From UBA3700 sp002372775 (lineage in GTDB: Bacteria; Bacillota; Clostridia; Christensenellales; UBA3700), in the NCBI GenBank assembly GCA_946615965.1, contig CAMOIC010000007.1, positions 1-53,736 of the forward strand: a DNA stretch of 53,736 bases. Reading direction: 5' to 3'. Numbering within the stretch: position 1 is the first letter of the stretch; each line of letters starts with the position of its first letter. Shown piece by piece: positions 17,086-26,122 of this stretch. Position numbers and translations under genes: made by a program. Below the pieces are notes generated by a model. It saw only the letters and a program-made list of their open reading frames with translations, was not told the origin of the DNA and ran no database searches.

Positions 17086-18129
17086 ATGGTAGAAAAGAGT
17101 TTTTCAGAAAGCTATGCAAAAGCTGGTGTAGACATTACAGCCGGATACAAAGCTGTTGAATTAATGAAAAAACACATTGCTAGAACAATGGTAAGCGGAA
17201 CTGCTGAAGATATCGGCGGATTCGGCGGATTATTCCAACTTGACTTAACTGGTTACAAGAATCCAGTTCTTGTTTCAGGAACTGATGGTGTTGGTACAAA
17301 GTTAAAGATGGCATTCTTAATGGATAAGCATGATACAGTTGGTATTGACTGTGTTGCTATGTGCGTTAACGATGTAATCTGCGTTGGTGCTAAGCCTTTA
17401 TTCTTCCTAGACTATATTGCTTGCGGTAAGAACGTTCCAGAAAAGATTGCAGATATCGTTAAGGGTGTTTGCGATGGTTGTGTTCAAGCAGGAAGCGCTT
17501 TAGTCGGTGGTGAAACAGCAGAAATGCCAGGTTTCTATCCTATAGATGAATACGATTTAGCAGGATTTTCTGTTGGTATCGTAGAAAAGTCAAAAGTTAT
17601 AGATAAGACAAAGATGAAAGAAGGCGATATCATGATCGCTTTACCATCATCTGGTGTTCACTCAAATGGTTTCTCTTTAGTAAGAAAGGTATTTGATGTA
17701 GAAAATGCAGATATTAAGAAGCCTTTAGAAGAATTAGGCGGTAAGTCTTTAGGAGAAACTCTATTAACTCCTACAAAGATTTATGTTAAGCCAATGCTTG
17801 CTTTATTTGATGAAGTACAAGTTAAGGGTGTTTCTCATATTACTGGTGGTGGCTTCTATGAAAATATGCCACGTTCTATTCCAAAGGGTCTTGGCGTAAA
17901 GATTAAGAAAGAAGACGTTAGAGTTCTTCCAATCTTTAAGTTATTACAAAAGGCTGGCAATATTAGTGAACACGATATGTTTAATACATATAACATGGGT
18001 GTTGGTATGTCTGTAGTTGTTGCTAAAGAAGATGTAGATAAGACATTACAAATTCTTAAGGCTAATGGCGAAGATGCTTATGTTATCGGTGAAATTATTA
18101 AATCAGAAGATGGAGTAGTTTTATGCTAA
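17086..18129 (+). CDS. purM: AIR synthetase (phosphoribosylformylglycinamidine cyclo-ligase)
   Basis: ATP-dependent closure of FGAM to AIR. The 347-aa protein starts with the family motif YAKAGVDITAGYKAV, has GTDGVGTKLK, the GGETAEMPGFY loop and SHITGGGFYENMPR. AAGGAG lies upstream. The last seven bases overlap purN (ATGCTAA), showing translational coupling. Confidence 0.95.
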   Translation: MVEKSFSESYAKAGVDITAGYKAVELMKKHIARTMVSGTAEDIGGFGGLFQLDLTGYKNPVLVSGTDGVGTKLKMAFLMDKHDTVGIDCVAMCVNDVICVGAKPLFFLDYIACGKNVPEKIADIVKGVCDGCVQAGSALVGGETAEMPGFYPIDEYDLAGFSVGIVEKSKVIDKTKMKEGDIMIALPSSGVHSNGFSLVRKVFDVENADIKKPLEELGGKSLGETLLTPTKIYVKPMLALFDEVQVKGVSHITGGGFYENMPRSIPKGLGVKIKKEDVRVLPIFKLLQKAGNISEHDMFNTYNMGVGMSVVVAKEDVDKTLQILKANGEDAYVIGEIIKSEDGVVLC

Positions 18130-18734
18130 ATAGAAAAATCAGAATAGCAGTATTTGTATCTGGTGGTGGAACAAATCTTCAAGCTTTAATTGATGCTCAA
18201 AAGAGTGGCATCATCAAAAGCGGTGAAATCGTTTTAGTTGTATCTAATAAAGAAGGTGCCTATGCACTAGAAAGAGCAAAGAATAATAACATTAAAGCTG
18301 TTACTGTTGCTCGTAAGAACTTTGCAACTGTAGATGATTTCGAAAATGAATTATTAAAGGTTTTAGATGAAAATAAAATCGACTTTATCGTATTTGCAGG
18401 ATTCCTTGCGATTTTATCAGATAGAGTTACATCTAAATATCCAAATAGAATTATTAATATCCATCCATCTCTAATCCCTGCATTCTGTGGTAAGGGCTAT
18501 TATGGATTAAAAGTTCATGAATCAGCTCTTGAATATGGCGTAAAAGTTACAGGTGCTACTGTTCACTATGTTAACGAAGTTACTGATGGCGGAAAGATCA
18601 TTGCTCAAAAGGCTGTAGAGATTAAGGAGGGAGATACTCCAGAGATTCTACAAAAGAGAGTTATGGAAGAAGCTGAATGGGTTCTATTACCTAAGGCAAC
18701 TGAAGATGTTTGCAAAAAATTATTAGAGGAATAA
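18123..18734 (+). CDS. purN: GAR formyltransferase, folate-dependent
   Basis: Transfers formyl from 10-formyl-THF to GAR. At 203 aa it is the normal length. VFVSGGGTNLQAL binds the substrate phosphate; the signature NIHPSLIPAF holds the catalytic Asn/His pair, and GATVHYVNEVTDGGKII carries the catalytic Asp loop. Uses the same folate pool the upstream ZTP riboswitch monitors. Confidence 0.95.
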   Translation: MLNRKIRIAVFVSGGGTNLQALIDAQKSGIIKSGEIVLVVSNKEGAYALERAKNNNIKAVTVARKNFATVDDFENELLKVLDENKIDFIVFAGFLAILSDRVTSKYPNRIINIHPSLIPAFCGKGYYGLKVHESALEYGVKVTGATVHYVNEVTDGGKIIAQKAVEIKEGDTPEILQKRVMEEAEWVLLPKATEDVCKKLLEE

Positions 18735-18735
18735 A

Positions 18736-19464
18736 ATGAAGAAATTAAATATATATAAGGTTAATACTATTAATAAATTAGTTAAGGGTAATTCTTATGT
18801 TGGTAGAGGTATTATCGCCGGCTTAAGCAAAGATGGAAAGTATGCTGTTAGCGCTTACTTCATTATGGGTAGAAGTGCAAATAGTAGAAACAGAATCTTC
18901 GAAGAAGATAATGGTGTTGTTTATACAAAGCCATTTGATGCTTCTAAGGTTGAAGATCCAAGCTTAATTATCTATGCTGCAATTAGACAATATGAAAATA
19001 AGTTAATTGTTACAAACGGTGATCAAACAGATACAATCTACGAAGGATTAAAGAATGGCCTTTGCTTTAACAAGGCTTTAAAGTCAAGACAATTTGAGCC
19101 AGATGCTCCAAATTTAACTCCAAGAATCTCGGCTATGCTTGTTTTAGATAAAGATGAATTCTCATATAAGATGAGCATTTTAAAGAGTGCAGACGCTGAA
19201 GGAACAGCATGTAATAGATACATGTTCGATTATTCTCCACTTCCAGGTGTTGGACATTTCATTCATACTTATGTTTGTGATGGTAACCCAATCCCAACAT
19301 TCCAAGGCGAACCAGAAAGAGTTCAAATCCCAAATAACATTGATTCTTTCGCTAAGAATATTTGGGAATCATTAGATGAGAATAACAAGATTTCATTATA
19401 CGTTAGATATGTAAATCTTAAGACAGGAAAAGCTAAGAACGTTTTAATCAACAAGAATAAATAG
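18736..19464 (+). CDS. PurO-type IMP cyclohydrolase
   Basis: A 242-aa protein of the archaeal PurO-like IMP cyclohydrolase family, which closes FAICAR to IMP. Characteristic parts are NSYVGRGIIAGLSKDGKY near the N-terminus, FIMGRSANSRNRIF, the central DAPNLTPRISAM and the GVGHFIHTY segment. It starts one base after purN and is followed by an AICAR formyltransferase gene that lacks the usual fused cyclohydrolase domain, so the two genes together replace bifunctional PurH. Confidence 0.87.
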   Translation: MKKLNIYKVNTINKLVKGNSYVGRGIIAGLSKDGKYAVSAYFIMGRSANSRNRIFEEDNGVVYTKPFDASKVEDPSLIIYAAIRQYENKLIVTNGDQTDTIYEGLKNGLCFNKALKSRQFEPDAPNLTPRISAMLVLDKDEFSYKMSILKSADAEGTACNRYMFDYSPLPGVGHFIHTYVCDGNPIPTFQGEPERVQIPNNIDSFAKNIWESLDENNKISLYVRYVNLKTGKAKNVLINKNK

Positions 19465-19473
19465 GAGTCAACA

Positions 19474-20661
19474 ATGAACGAGTTTCAATTAAAATATGGA
19501 TGTAACCCAAACCAAAAGCCAGCACGTATTTATATGGCAAATGGTAAAGATCTTCCAATTGAAGTATTAAATGGAAGACCAGGATATATTAACTTTTTAG
19601 ATGCCTTCAATTCATGGCAACTAGTTAAGGAATTAAAAGAAGCAACAGGTATGGCTTCAGCTACAAGCTTTAAGCACGTATCTCCAACATCAGCTGCTGT
19701 AGGCAAGAAACTTTCAGATAGATTAAAGAAAGCTTGCTTTGTTGATGATATCGAAGGATTAGATGATTCTCCAATCGCTTGTGCATACGCTAGAGCAAGA
19801 GGAACAGATAGAATGTCATCATTCGGAGATTGGATTGCATTATCTGATAAATGTGATGTTACAACAGCTAACATTATTGCAAGAGAAGTATCTGATGGTA
19901 TTATTGCTCCAGATTACGATGAAAAGGCTCTTGAAATCTTGAAGACAAAGAAGAAGGGTGCTTACAATATTGTTAAGATTGATCCGAATTATGTTCCAGA
20001 AGAAATCGAAAGAAAGCAAGTATATGGAATTACATTTGAACAAGGTAGAAATAACTATAAAGTAGAGAAGTCTTTACTAACAAATATTGTTACAGCAAAT
20101 AAAGATCTTCCAGATGACAAAGCTATTGATATGATGATTTCTTTAATTACATTAAAGTATACACAATCAAATTCAGTATGTTTTGCAGAAGATGGACAAG
20201 CAATCGGTGTAGGTGCTGGACAACAATCAAGAATCCACTGCACAAGACTTGCTGCATCTAAGGCAGATTTATGGCACTTAAGACAAAGTGATAGGGTATT
20301 ATCTCTACAATTTGCTGATGGTATTGGTAGACCGGATATGAACAACATTATCGATTTATATCTATCTGATGTAGATTCACAAGATGTTCTTGGTGATGAT
20401 GTATGGCAACAATTCTTCAAGGTTAGACCAAAGCCATTCACAAGAGCTGAAAAGGATGAATATCTAAGCAAGATTACTGGCGTTACAGTTGGTTCTGATG
20501 CATTCTTCCCATTCAGTGATAACATAGATAAGGCTGCCAAGAGCGGTGTTACATATGTTGTAGAACCAGGTGGCTCTATTAGAGATGATTTAGTTATTGA
20601 AGCTGCAAATAAACATAACATGGTTATGGCATTTACTGGAATGAGATTATTCCATCATTGA
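19474..20661 (+). CDS. purH: AICAR formyltransferase, stand-alone (no IMP cyclohydrolase domain)
   Basis: Formylates AICAR with 10-formyl-THF, the penultimate step to IMP. The 395-aa protein corresponds only to the transformylase part of PurH (usually over 500 aa). It begins FQLKYGCNPNQKPAR where the fused enzyme would have the MGS-like cyclohydrolase domain. The substrate motif TSFKHVSPTSAAVG contains the catalytic Lys-His, and a later VEPGGSIRDD loop is conserved. The missing activity is supplied by the PurO-like gene just upstream. TAGGAG lies 8 nt before ATG. Confidence 0.9.
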   Translation: MNEFQLKYGCNPNQKPARIYMANGKDLPIEVLNGRPGYINFLDAFNSWQLVKELKEATGMASATSFKHVSPTSAAVGKKLSDRLKKACFVDDIEGLDDSPIACAYARARGTDRMSSFGDWIALSDKCDVTTANIIAREVSDGIIAPDYDEKALEILKTKKKGAYNIVKIDPNYVPEEIERKQVYGITFEQGRNNYKVEKSLLTNIVTANKDLPDDKAIDMMISLITLKYTQSNSVCFAEDGQAIGVGAGQQSRIHCTRLAASKADLWHLRQSDRVLSLQFADGIGRPDMNNIIDLYLSDVDSQDVLGDDVWQQFFKVRPKPFTRAEKDEYLSKITGVTVGSDAFFPFSDNIDKAAKSGVTYVVEPGGSIRDDLVIEAANKHNMVMAFTGMRLFHH

Positions 20662-20674
20662 TTCTGAGGTAAGA

Positions 20675-21946
20675 ATGAAAATATTAGTAGTAGGCGGTGG
20701 CGGTAGAGAACATGCCATCATTAAAGCAATTAAGAAGAATAAAAGTGTAGAAGAAATCTTCGCACTTCCTGGAAACGGTGGTATCGCACATGATGCTACA
20801 TGTGTTAACATCGGCGCAAAAGACTTAGATAAGATAGTTGAATTTGCTGTTAGCAATAAGATTGACTATGCTATTGTTGCTCCAGATGATCCACTTGTTC
20901 TTGGACTTGTTGATTTACTAAATGAAAAGGGTATTCCTTGTTTTGGACCTAAGAAAAACGCTGCAATCATTGAAGGATCAAAAGCTTTTTCTAAGGACTT
21001 AATGAAGAAGTATAATATCCCAACTGCAAAATATGAGACTTTTACAGATAAAAAAAGCGCTATAGCATATCTTGAAAAACAAGAAATGCCAATAGTTATT
21101 AAGGCTGACGGCCTTGCTTTAGGTAAGGGCGTTATTATTGCTGAGAACTTAGAGGATGCAAAAAATGCTGTTATCTCTATGATGGAAGATAAAGTATTTG
21201 GTAAGAGCGGAGATAAGGTTGTTATCGAAGAATTCTTAGAAGGTCCAGAAGTTTCAGTTTTATCTTTCACTGATGGTAATGTTGTAAAGCCAATGATTTC
21301 ATCAATGGATCATAAGAGAGCTCATGATTTTGACAAGGGTTTAAATACTGGAGGAATGGGAACTATTGCTCCAAATCCTTACTATACAGAAGCTGTTGCA
21401 AAAGAGTGTATGGATAAGATTTTCTTACCAACAATCAATGCAATGAATAAGGAAGGAAGAACATTTAAAGGATGTTTATACTTTGGTTTAATGATTACAA
21501 AAAATGGACCAAAGGTTATTGAATACAACTGTAGATTTGGTGATCCAGAAACTCAAGTTGTTTTACCACTTCTTGAGAGTGATTTATTAACAATCATGCA
21601 AGCTACAACAAATGGAACACTAAAAGATACAGAAGTTAAATTCTCAGATAAGAGTGCATGCTGTGTTGTTATGGCATCTGAAGGATATCCAGTTTCTTAC
21701 GAAAAGGGATTTAAGTTAGATATTCCAGAAGAGATTAATGACTCAGTATACGTTGCTGGTGCTAAATTCAATGATAAGAACGAACTAGTAACTAACGGCG
21801 GAAGAGTATTAGGCGCAACAGCTATTGATACAACACTAAAAGGTGCTATCGATAAAGCATATAAGCTTGTTGATAAGATTCACTTTGATAATGCATTCTA
21901 TCGTCATGATATTGGACAAAGAGCTTTAAAAGCGGAGGAAAAATAA
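20675..21946 (+). CDS. purD: GAR synthetase (phosphoribosylamine-glycine ligase)
   Basis: ATP-grasp ligase joining phosphoribosylamine and glycine. The 423-aa protein has the N-terminal GGGGREHAI loop, SKAFSKDLMKKYNIP, the ATP-grasp core VIKADGLALGKGVIIA, and the family signature FGDPETQVVLP with metal-binding residues. GAGG precedes the start codon; the last A of its stop is the first base of purL. Confidence 0.95.
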   Translation: MKILVVGGGGREHAIIKAIKKNKSVEEIFALPGNGGIAHDATCVNIGAKDLDKIVEFAVSNKIDYAIVAPDDPLVLGLVDLLNEKGIPCFGPKKNAAIIEGSKAFSKDLMKKYNIPTAKYETFTDKKSAIAYLEKQEMPIVIKADGLALGKGVIIAENLEDAKNAVISMMEDKVFGKSGDKVVIEEFLEGPEVSVLSFTDGNVVKPMISSMDHKRAHDFDKGLNTGGMGTIAPNPYYTEAVAKECMDKIFLPTINAMNKEGRTFKGCLYFGLMITKNGPKVIEYNCRFGDPETQVVLPLLESDLLTIMQATTNGTLKDTEVKFSDKSACCVVMASEGYPVSYEKGFKLDIPEEINDSVYVAGAKFNDKNELVTNGGRVLGATAIDTTLKGAIDKAYKLVDKIHFDNAFYRHDIGQRALKAEEK

Positions 21947-24900
21947 TGGTATATCGCGTTTATGTAGAAAAGAAAGAAGAATTAGCAAACGAGGCTAAGT
22001 CTCTTTATAATGAATTAACTAATATTCTTGGCATTAAGGGTATTAGCAATGTTCGTATTCTAAATCGTTATGATGTTGAAAATATTGATAAGGCTTTATT
22101 TGATGAAGCAACAAAGACTGTATTTTCAGAACCACAATTAGATATCGTTACTTATGATTTACCAAAGGGAGATAACGTATTTGCTACAGAATATTTACCA
22201 GGACAATTTGATCAAAGAGCTGATTCTGCTGCTCAATGTATCCAATTTATATCTTGTGGCGAAAGACCTTTAATTAGATCTGCAAGAGTATATGTTATTA
22301 ATGGTAATATCTCAAATGATGATTTAAATACTATTAAGAAGTTCGTTATTAACCCAGTTGAAGCAAGAGAAGCTCTACTTGATATGCCAAAGACACTTGC
22401 TGTTGATTATAAGATTCCAACAACAGTTAAGACTCTTGATGGTTTCATCAACTACAATGACGAAGATTTAAAGAAGTTCATGGCAGAAAAAGGTCTTGCT
22501 ATGGACTTAGACGATATTAGATTCTGTAGAGATTATTTCAAGTCAGAAAATAGAGACCCATCTATCACAGAAATTAAGATGATAGATACATACTGGTCAG
22601 ATCACTGCCGTCATACAACATTCTTAACAACTATCGATTCTGTTAAGTTTGAAGATGAACTATTACAAAATGCATATAACGATTACATTGCAACAAGAAA
22701 AGAATTAAATAGAACAAAGCCAATCAACTTAATGGATATTGGTACTCTTGCTGCTAAGTATTTAAAAAAGATTGGTAAGCTTACAAAACTTGATGAATCT
22801 GAAGAAATCAATGCATGTACTGTAAAAATGGAAATTGAAGTAGATGGTAAGAAGGAACCATGGCTTCTACTTTTCAAGAATGAAACACATAACCACCCAA
22901 CAGAAATTGAACCATTCGGTGGTGCTGCTACTTGTATTGGTGGTGCTATTAGAGACCCACTATCAGGTCGTTCGTATGTTTATTCAGCTATGCGTGTTAC
23001 TGGTGCTGCTGATCCTACTGTTCCTGTGTCAGAAACAATTAAGGGTAAGCTTCCACAAAGAAAGATTGTTCAAACAGCTGCTGCTGGTTATTCTTCATAT
23101 GGTAACCAAATCGGTTTAGCAACAGGTATGGTTGATGAAATCTATCATCCAGGCTATGCTGCAAAGAGAATGGAAATTGGTGCCGTTATGGCTGCGGCTC
23201 CACAAGAGAATGTAAGAAGAGAAAGACCAGAAGATGGTGATATCGTAATCTTACTTGGTGGTAGAACAGGCCGTGATGGTATTGGTGGTGCTACTGGTTC
23301 TTCTAAGGCTCATACATCTCACTCAGTTGAAGATTGTGGTGCAGAAGTTCAAAAGGGTAACGCTCCAGAAGAGAGAAAATTACAAAGATTATTTAGAAAC
23401 GCTGATGCATGCAGAATGATTAAGCGTTGTAATGACTTCGGTGCAGGTGGTGTATCTGTTGCTGTTGGCGAACTTGCTGATGGACTAGATATCAATCTTG
23501 ATGCTGTGCCAAAGAAATATGAAGGCTTAGATGGAACAGAACTTGCTATTTCTGAATCACAAGAAAGAATGGCAGTTGTTGTTGAAGCTAAAGATGTTGA
23601 TGCTTTCTTAGCAATTGCCGCTAAAGAAAACTTAGAAGCTACAATTATTGCTAAGGTTACAAAAGAACCAAGATTAAGAATGCATTGGAATGGAAATACA
23701 ATCGTAGACATTTCTCGTGAATTCTTAAATTCAAATGGTGCTGAAAAGCATATTACAGTTGAATCTAAGTCTGACAATAATATCAACAAAGAAATCTCAG
23801 GCGATTTTGAGTCTAATTATAGTGCTTTAATGAGCGATCTAAACGTTTGCTCAAAGAGAGGTTTATCTGAAAGATTTGACTCTACAATCGGCGCTGGTAC
23901 TGTATTAATGCCATTTGGTGGTAAATATCAAAAGACTCCAATTCAAGCAATGGTACATAAGATTTCTGTAGAAAAGAAACATACAGATAATGTTTCATTT
24001 ATGTCATGGGGTTACAATCCATTTATTACATCTATCTCTCCATACCATGGAGCATATTTAGCAGTTGTTGAATCTTTAGCAAAGTTAATTGCTACAGGTG
24101 CCAGCTATGAAGATGTATATCTAACATTCCAAGAATATTTCGAAAAGCCAGGTAAGGATCCAGCTCGTTGGGGTAAGCCAATGGCAGCTCTTTTAGGTGC
24201 TTTCGAAGCTCAAAAAGATTTTGGGGTTGGAGCTATCGGTGGTAAGGATTCAATGAGTGGTTCATTCGAAAAATTAGATGTTCCACCAACACTTGTATCT
24301 TTTGCTGTAACAACAGGTAAGACAGATGACGTTATTACAAACGAATTTAAGAAGGCTGGCCATAGTGTAGTTCTTCTAAAACCTAAGTATAATGTAAACA
24401 ATTTACCAGATGCACAATCTACTATTGATTTATTCAATAAAGTAACAAAGCTTATGAGAGAAGGAAAAGTATTCTCTGCATATACTCTAGGATATGGCGG
24501 TGTTGCAGAAGCTGTTGCTAAGATGTGTATGGGTAATGGATTTGGATTTAAGTATGAAGATAATATCTCACTAAATGATATCTTCAATTATGCTTACGGT
24601 GCATTCCTATTAGAAGTAGAAGATGCTGATTTAGGTACATTAATTGGTAAGATTCAAGATAAGAAGAATATCGAATATAAGAGACAATCTCTAAGCTTCG
24701 ATACATTATCTAAGTTATATGAATCTAAGCTTGAAGATGTATTCCCAACACTTGAAAAGGATACAAATAAACAACTTGAGAAGTTCTCTTATGAAGCAAC
24801 AGGATATAAGGCTCCAGCAATTAAGAATGCTAAGCCAAAGGTATTAATCCCAGTATTCCCAGGTACAAACTGTGAATTAGATTCTGCTAAGGTTATGAGA

Positions 24901-25632
24901 GATGCTGGTGCTGAAGTTGAAGTATTCGTTATTAACAACTTAACAAAAGATGGCCTTGCAAAGAGTGTAGAGAACTTTGAAAAATCATTAGAAAGCTCAC
25001 AAATGATCTTTGTACCAGGTGGCTTCAGTGGTGGTGACGAACCAGATGGTTCTGCTAAGTTCATTATGGCATTCTTTAGAAATGCTGAAATTAAGTATGG
25101 TGTACATAACTTATTAAATAATAGAGATGGTTTAATGTGCGGTATCTGTAATGGTTTCCAAGCATTAATTAAATTAGGTCTTGTTCCATATGGTAAGATT
25201 ATTGATACGGATGCTAATTGCCCAACTTTAACATTTAATACAATTGGACGTCACCAATCTAAGCTTGTTAGAACAAGAATTGCATCTAATAAATCTCCAT
25301 GGCTTAGAGCAACAAATGTAGGCGATGTTTATACAGTTGCTATATCTCATGGTGAAGGTAGATTCTTAGCATCAGATGAACTTGTTAAGGAACTTGCAAA
25401 GAACGGACAAATCGCAACTCAATATGTTGACCTTGATGGTAATCCAACAGATGATATTAGATATAATCCAAATAATTCTGTATATGCTATTGAAGGTATT
25501 ACATCTCCAGATGGTAGAGTATTTGGTAAGATGGGTCATAGCGAAAGAATTGGAAGCGGATTATACAAGAACGTTGAAGGCGTTTATGACATGAAGATGT
25601 TCGAATCAGCTGTTAAATATTTTAAAGGTTAA
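21946..25632 (+). CDS. purL: FGAM synthase, single-chain large type
   Basis: Converts FGAR, glutamine and ATP to FGAM. The 1228-aa chain fuses the parts that are separate PurS, PurL and PurQ in Bacillus. Seen in order: an N-terminal PurS-like region, the linker with DTYWSDHCRHTTF, the synthetase core with HNHPTEIEPFGGAATCIGG, and a C-terminal class I amidotransferase with FVPGGFSGGDEPDG and nucleophile Cys in MCGICNGFQ. The C-terminal GHSER motif supplies the Glu/His pair. It overlaps purD by one base and is the last gene of the operon. Confidence 0.95.
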   Translation: MVYRVYVEKKEELANEAKSLYNELTNILGIKGISNVRILNRYDVENIDKALFDEATKTVFSEPQLDIVTYDLPKGDNVFATEYLPGQFDQRADSAAQCIQFISCGERPLIRSARVYVINGNISNDDLNTIKKFVINPVEAREALLDMPKTLAVDYKIPTTVKTLDGFINYNDEDLKKFMAEKGLAMDLDDIRFCRDYFKSENRDPSITEIKMIDTYWSDHCRHTTFLTTIDSVKFEDELLQNAYNDYIATRKELNRTKPINLMDIGTLAAKYLKKIGKLTKLDESEEINACTVKMEIEVDGKKEPWLLLFKNETHNHPTEIEPFGGAATCIGGAIRDPLSGRSYVYSAMRVTGAADPTVPVSETIKGKLPQRKIVQTAAAGYSSYGNQIGLATGMVDEIYHPGYAAKRMEIGAVMAAAPQENVRRERPEDGDIVILLGGRTGRDGIGGATGSSKAHTSHSVEDCGAEVQKGNAPEERKLQRLFRNADACRMIKRCNDFGAGGVSVAVGELADGLDINLDAVPKKYEGLDGTELAISESQERMAVVVEAKDVDAFLAIAAKENLEATIIAKVTKEPRLRMHWNGNTIVDISREFLNSNGAEKHITVESKSDNNINKEISGDFESNYSALMSDLNVCSKRGLSERFDSTIGAGTVLMPFGGKYQKTPIQAMVHKISVEKKHTDNVSFMSWGYNPFITSISPYHGAYLAVVESLAKLIATGASYEDVYLTFQEYFEKPGKDPARWGKPMAALLGAFEAQKDFGVGAIGGKDSMSGSFEKLDVPPTLVSFAVTTGKTDDVITNEFKKAGHSVVLLKPKYNVNNLPDAQSTIDLFNKVTKLMREGKVFSAYTLGYGGVAEAVAKMCMGNGFGFKYEDNISLNDIFNYAYGAFLLEVEDADLGTLIGKIQDKKNIEYKRQSLSFDTLSKLYESKLEDVFPTLEKDTNKQLEKFSYEATGYKAPAIKNAKPKVLIPVFPGTNCELDSAKVMRDAGAEVEVFVINNLTKDGLAKSVENFEKSLESSQMIFVPGGFSGGDEPDGSAKFIMAFFRNAEIKYGVHNLLNNRDGLMCGICNGFQALIKLGLVPYGKIIDTDANCPTLTFNTIGRHQSKLVRTRIASNKSPWLRATNVGDVYTVAISHGEGRFLASDELVKELAKNGQIATQYVDLDGNPTDDIRYNPNNSVYAIEGITSPDGRVFGKMGHSERIGSGLYKNVEGVYDMKMFESAVKYFKG

Positions 25633-25654
25633 TTAGTTATATAAAGATATAAAG

Positions 25655-25682
25655 TCCTCTTAGAGAAATCTAGGAGGATTTT
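25655..25682 (+). terminator. Terminator of the purine operon; left copy of a repeated hairpin
   Basis: TCCTCTTAGA, loop GAAA, then TCTAGGAGGA and TTTT. Twenty bases of this hairpin (25653-25672) recur exactly at 27757-27776, on the far side of the next two genes. Confidence 0.85.
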
Positions 25683-25718
25683 GTATCTATTTTTTTTCTT
25701 TAAAGTAAAGTATAAATA

Positions 25719-25748
25719 TTGATTTTTATAATTGTTTTGTTTTAAAAT
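25719..25748 (+). promoter_or_regulatory. Promoter of the HD-domain cassette
   Basis: TTGATT (25719-25724), an 18-bp spacer and TAAAAT (25743-25748), 38 bp before the first gene. Confidence 0.45.
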
Positions 25749-25786
25749 ATAAAAAACTAAATAATTTTATTTATAAGGAGTAGGTT

Positions 25787-26122
25787 ATGTGCAAAGTTTA
25801 TTCTGCAGAGCAGATTCTTGGTAGTATTCTTTGTAAAGATAGCACAAAAAAACTTGATTTGAACTCTTTATATGTTCTAGAAAGCAAAGTAAGAAAGTAT
25901 GAGCCTAACGTAATTTTTTCTATGAGAGAATATGATATCGAGGAAGCGGTAGATAGTTATCCAAACATCTTTTGCTTAAGAGATGGTTATGTTTCTCTTT
26001 CTGAGCAAGAATATAGTTCTAAACTTGCTGATTTATATTTTTCATCACTTGTTGATGCTAAAATTGTACACTATATAAAAGAAGTTTTGGAAAATGATGA
26101 AGCAAAAGATTATACGAGATAG
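25787..26122 (+). CDS. Unknown 111-aa protein paired with the HD-domain protein
   Basis: Not recognised. The protein is soluble with mixed alpha/beta character and has two early Cys residues (positions 2 and 16). A central segment EPNVIFSMREYDIEEAVDSY is followed by an acidic C-terminus. AAGGAG lies 7 nt before ATG. The last 29 nt overlap the start of the HD gene in another frame, so the two products are made together, and this one may be a regulator, antitoxin-like partner or subunit of the HD protein. Both genes lie between repeated terminators, suggesting a mobile cassette. Confidence 0.6.
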   Translation: MCKVYSAEQILGSILCKDSTKKLDLNSLYVLESKVRKYEPNVIFSMREYDIEEAVDSYPNIFCLRDGYVSLSEQEYSSKLADLYFSSLVDAKIVHYIKEVLENDEAKDYTR

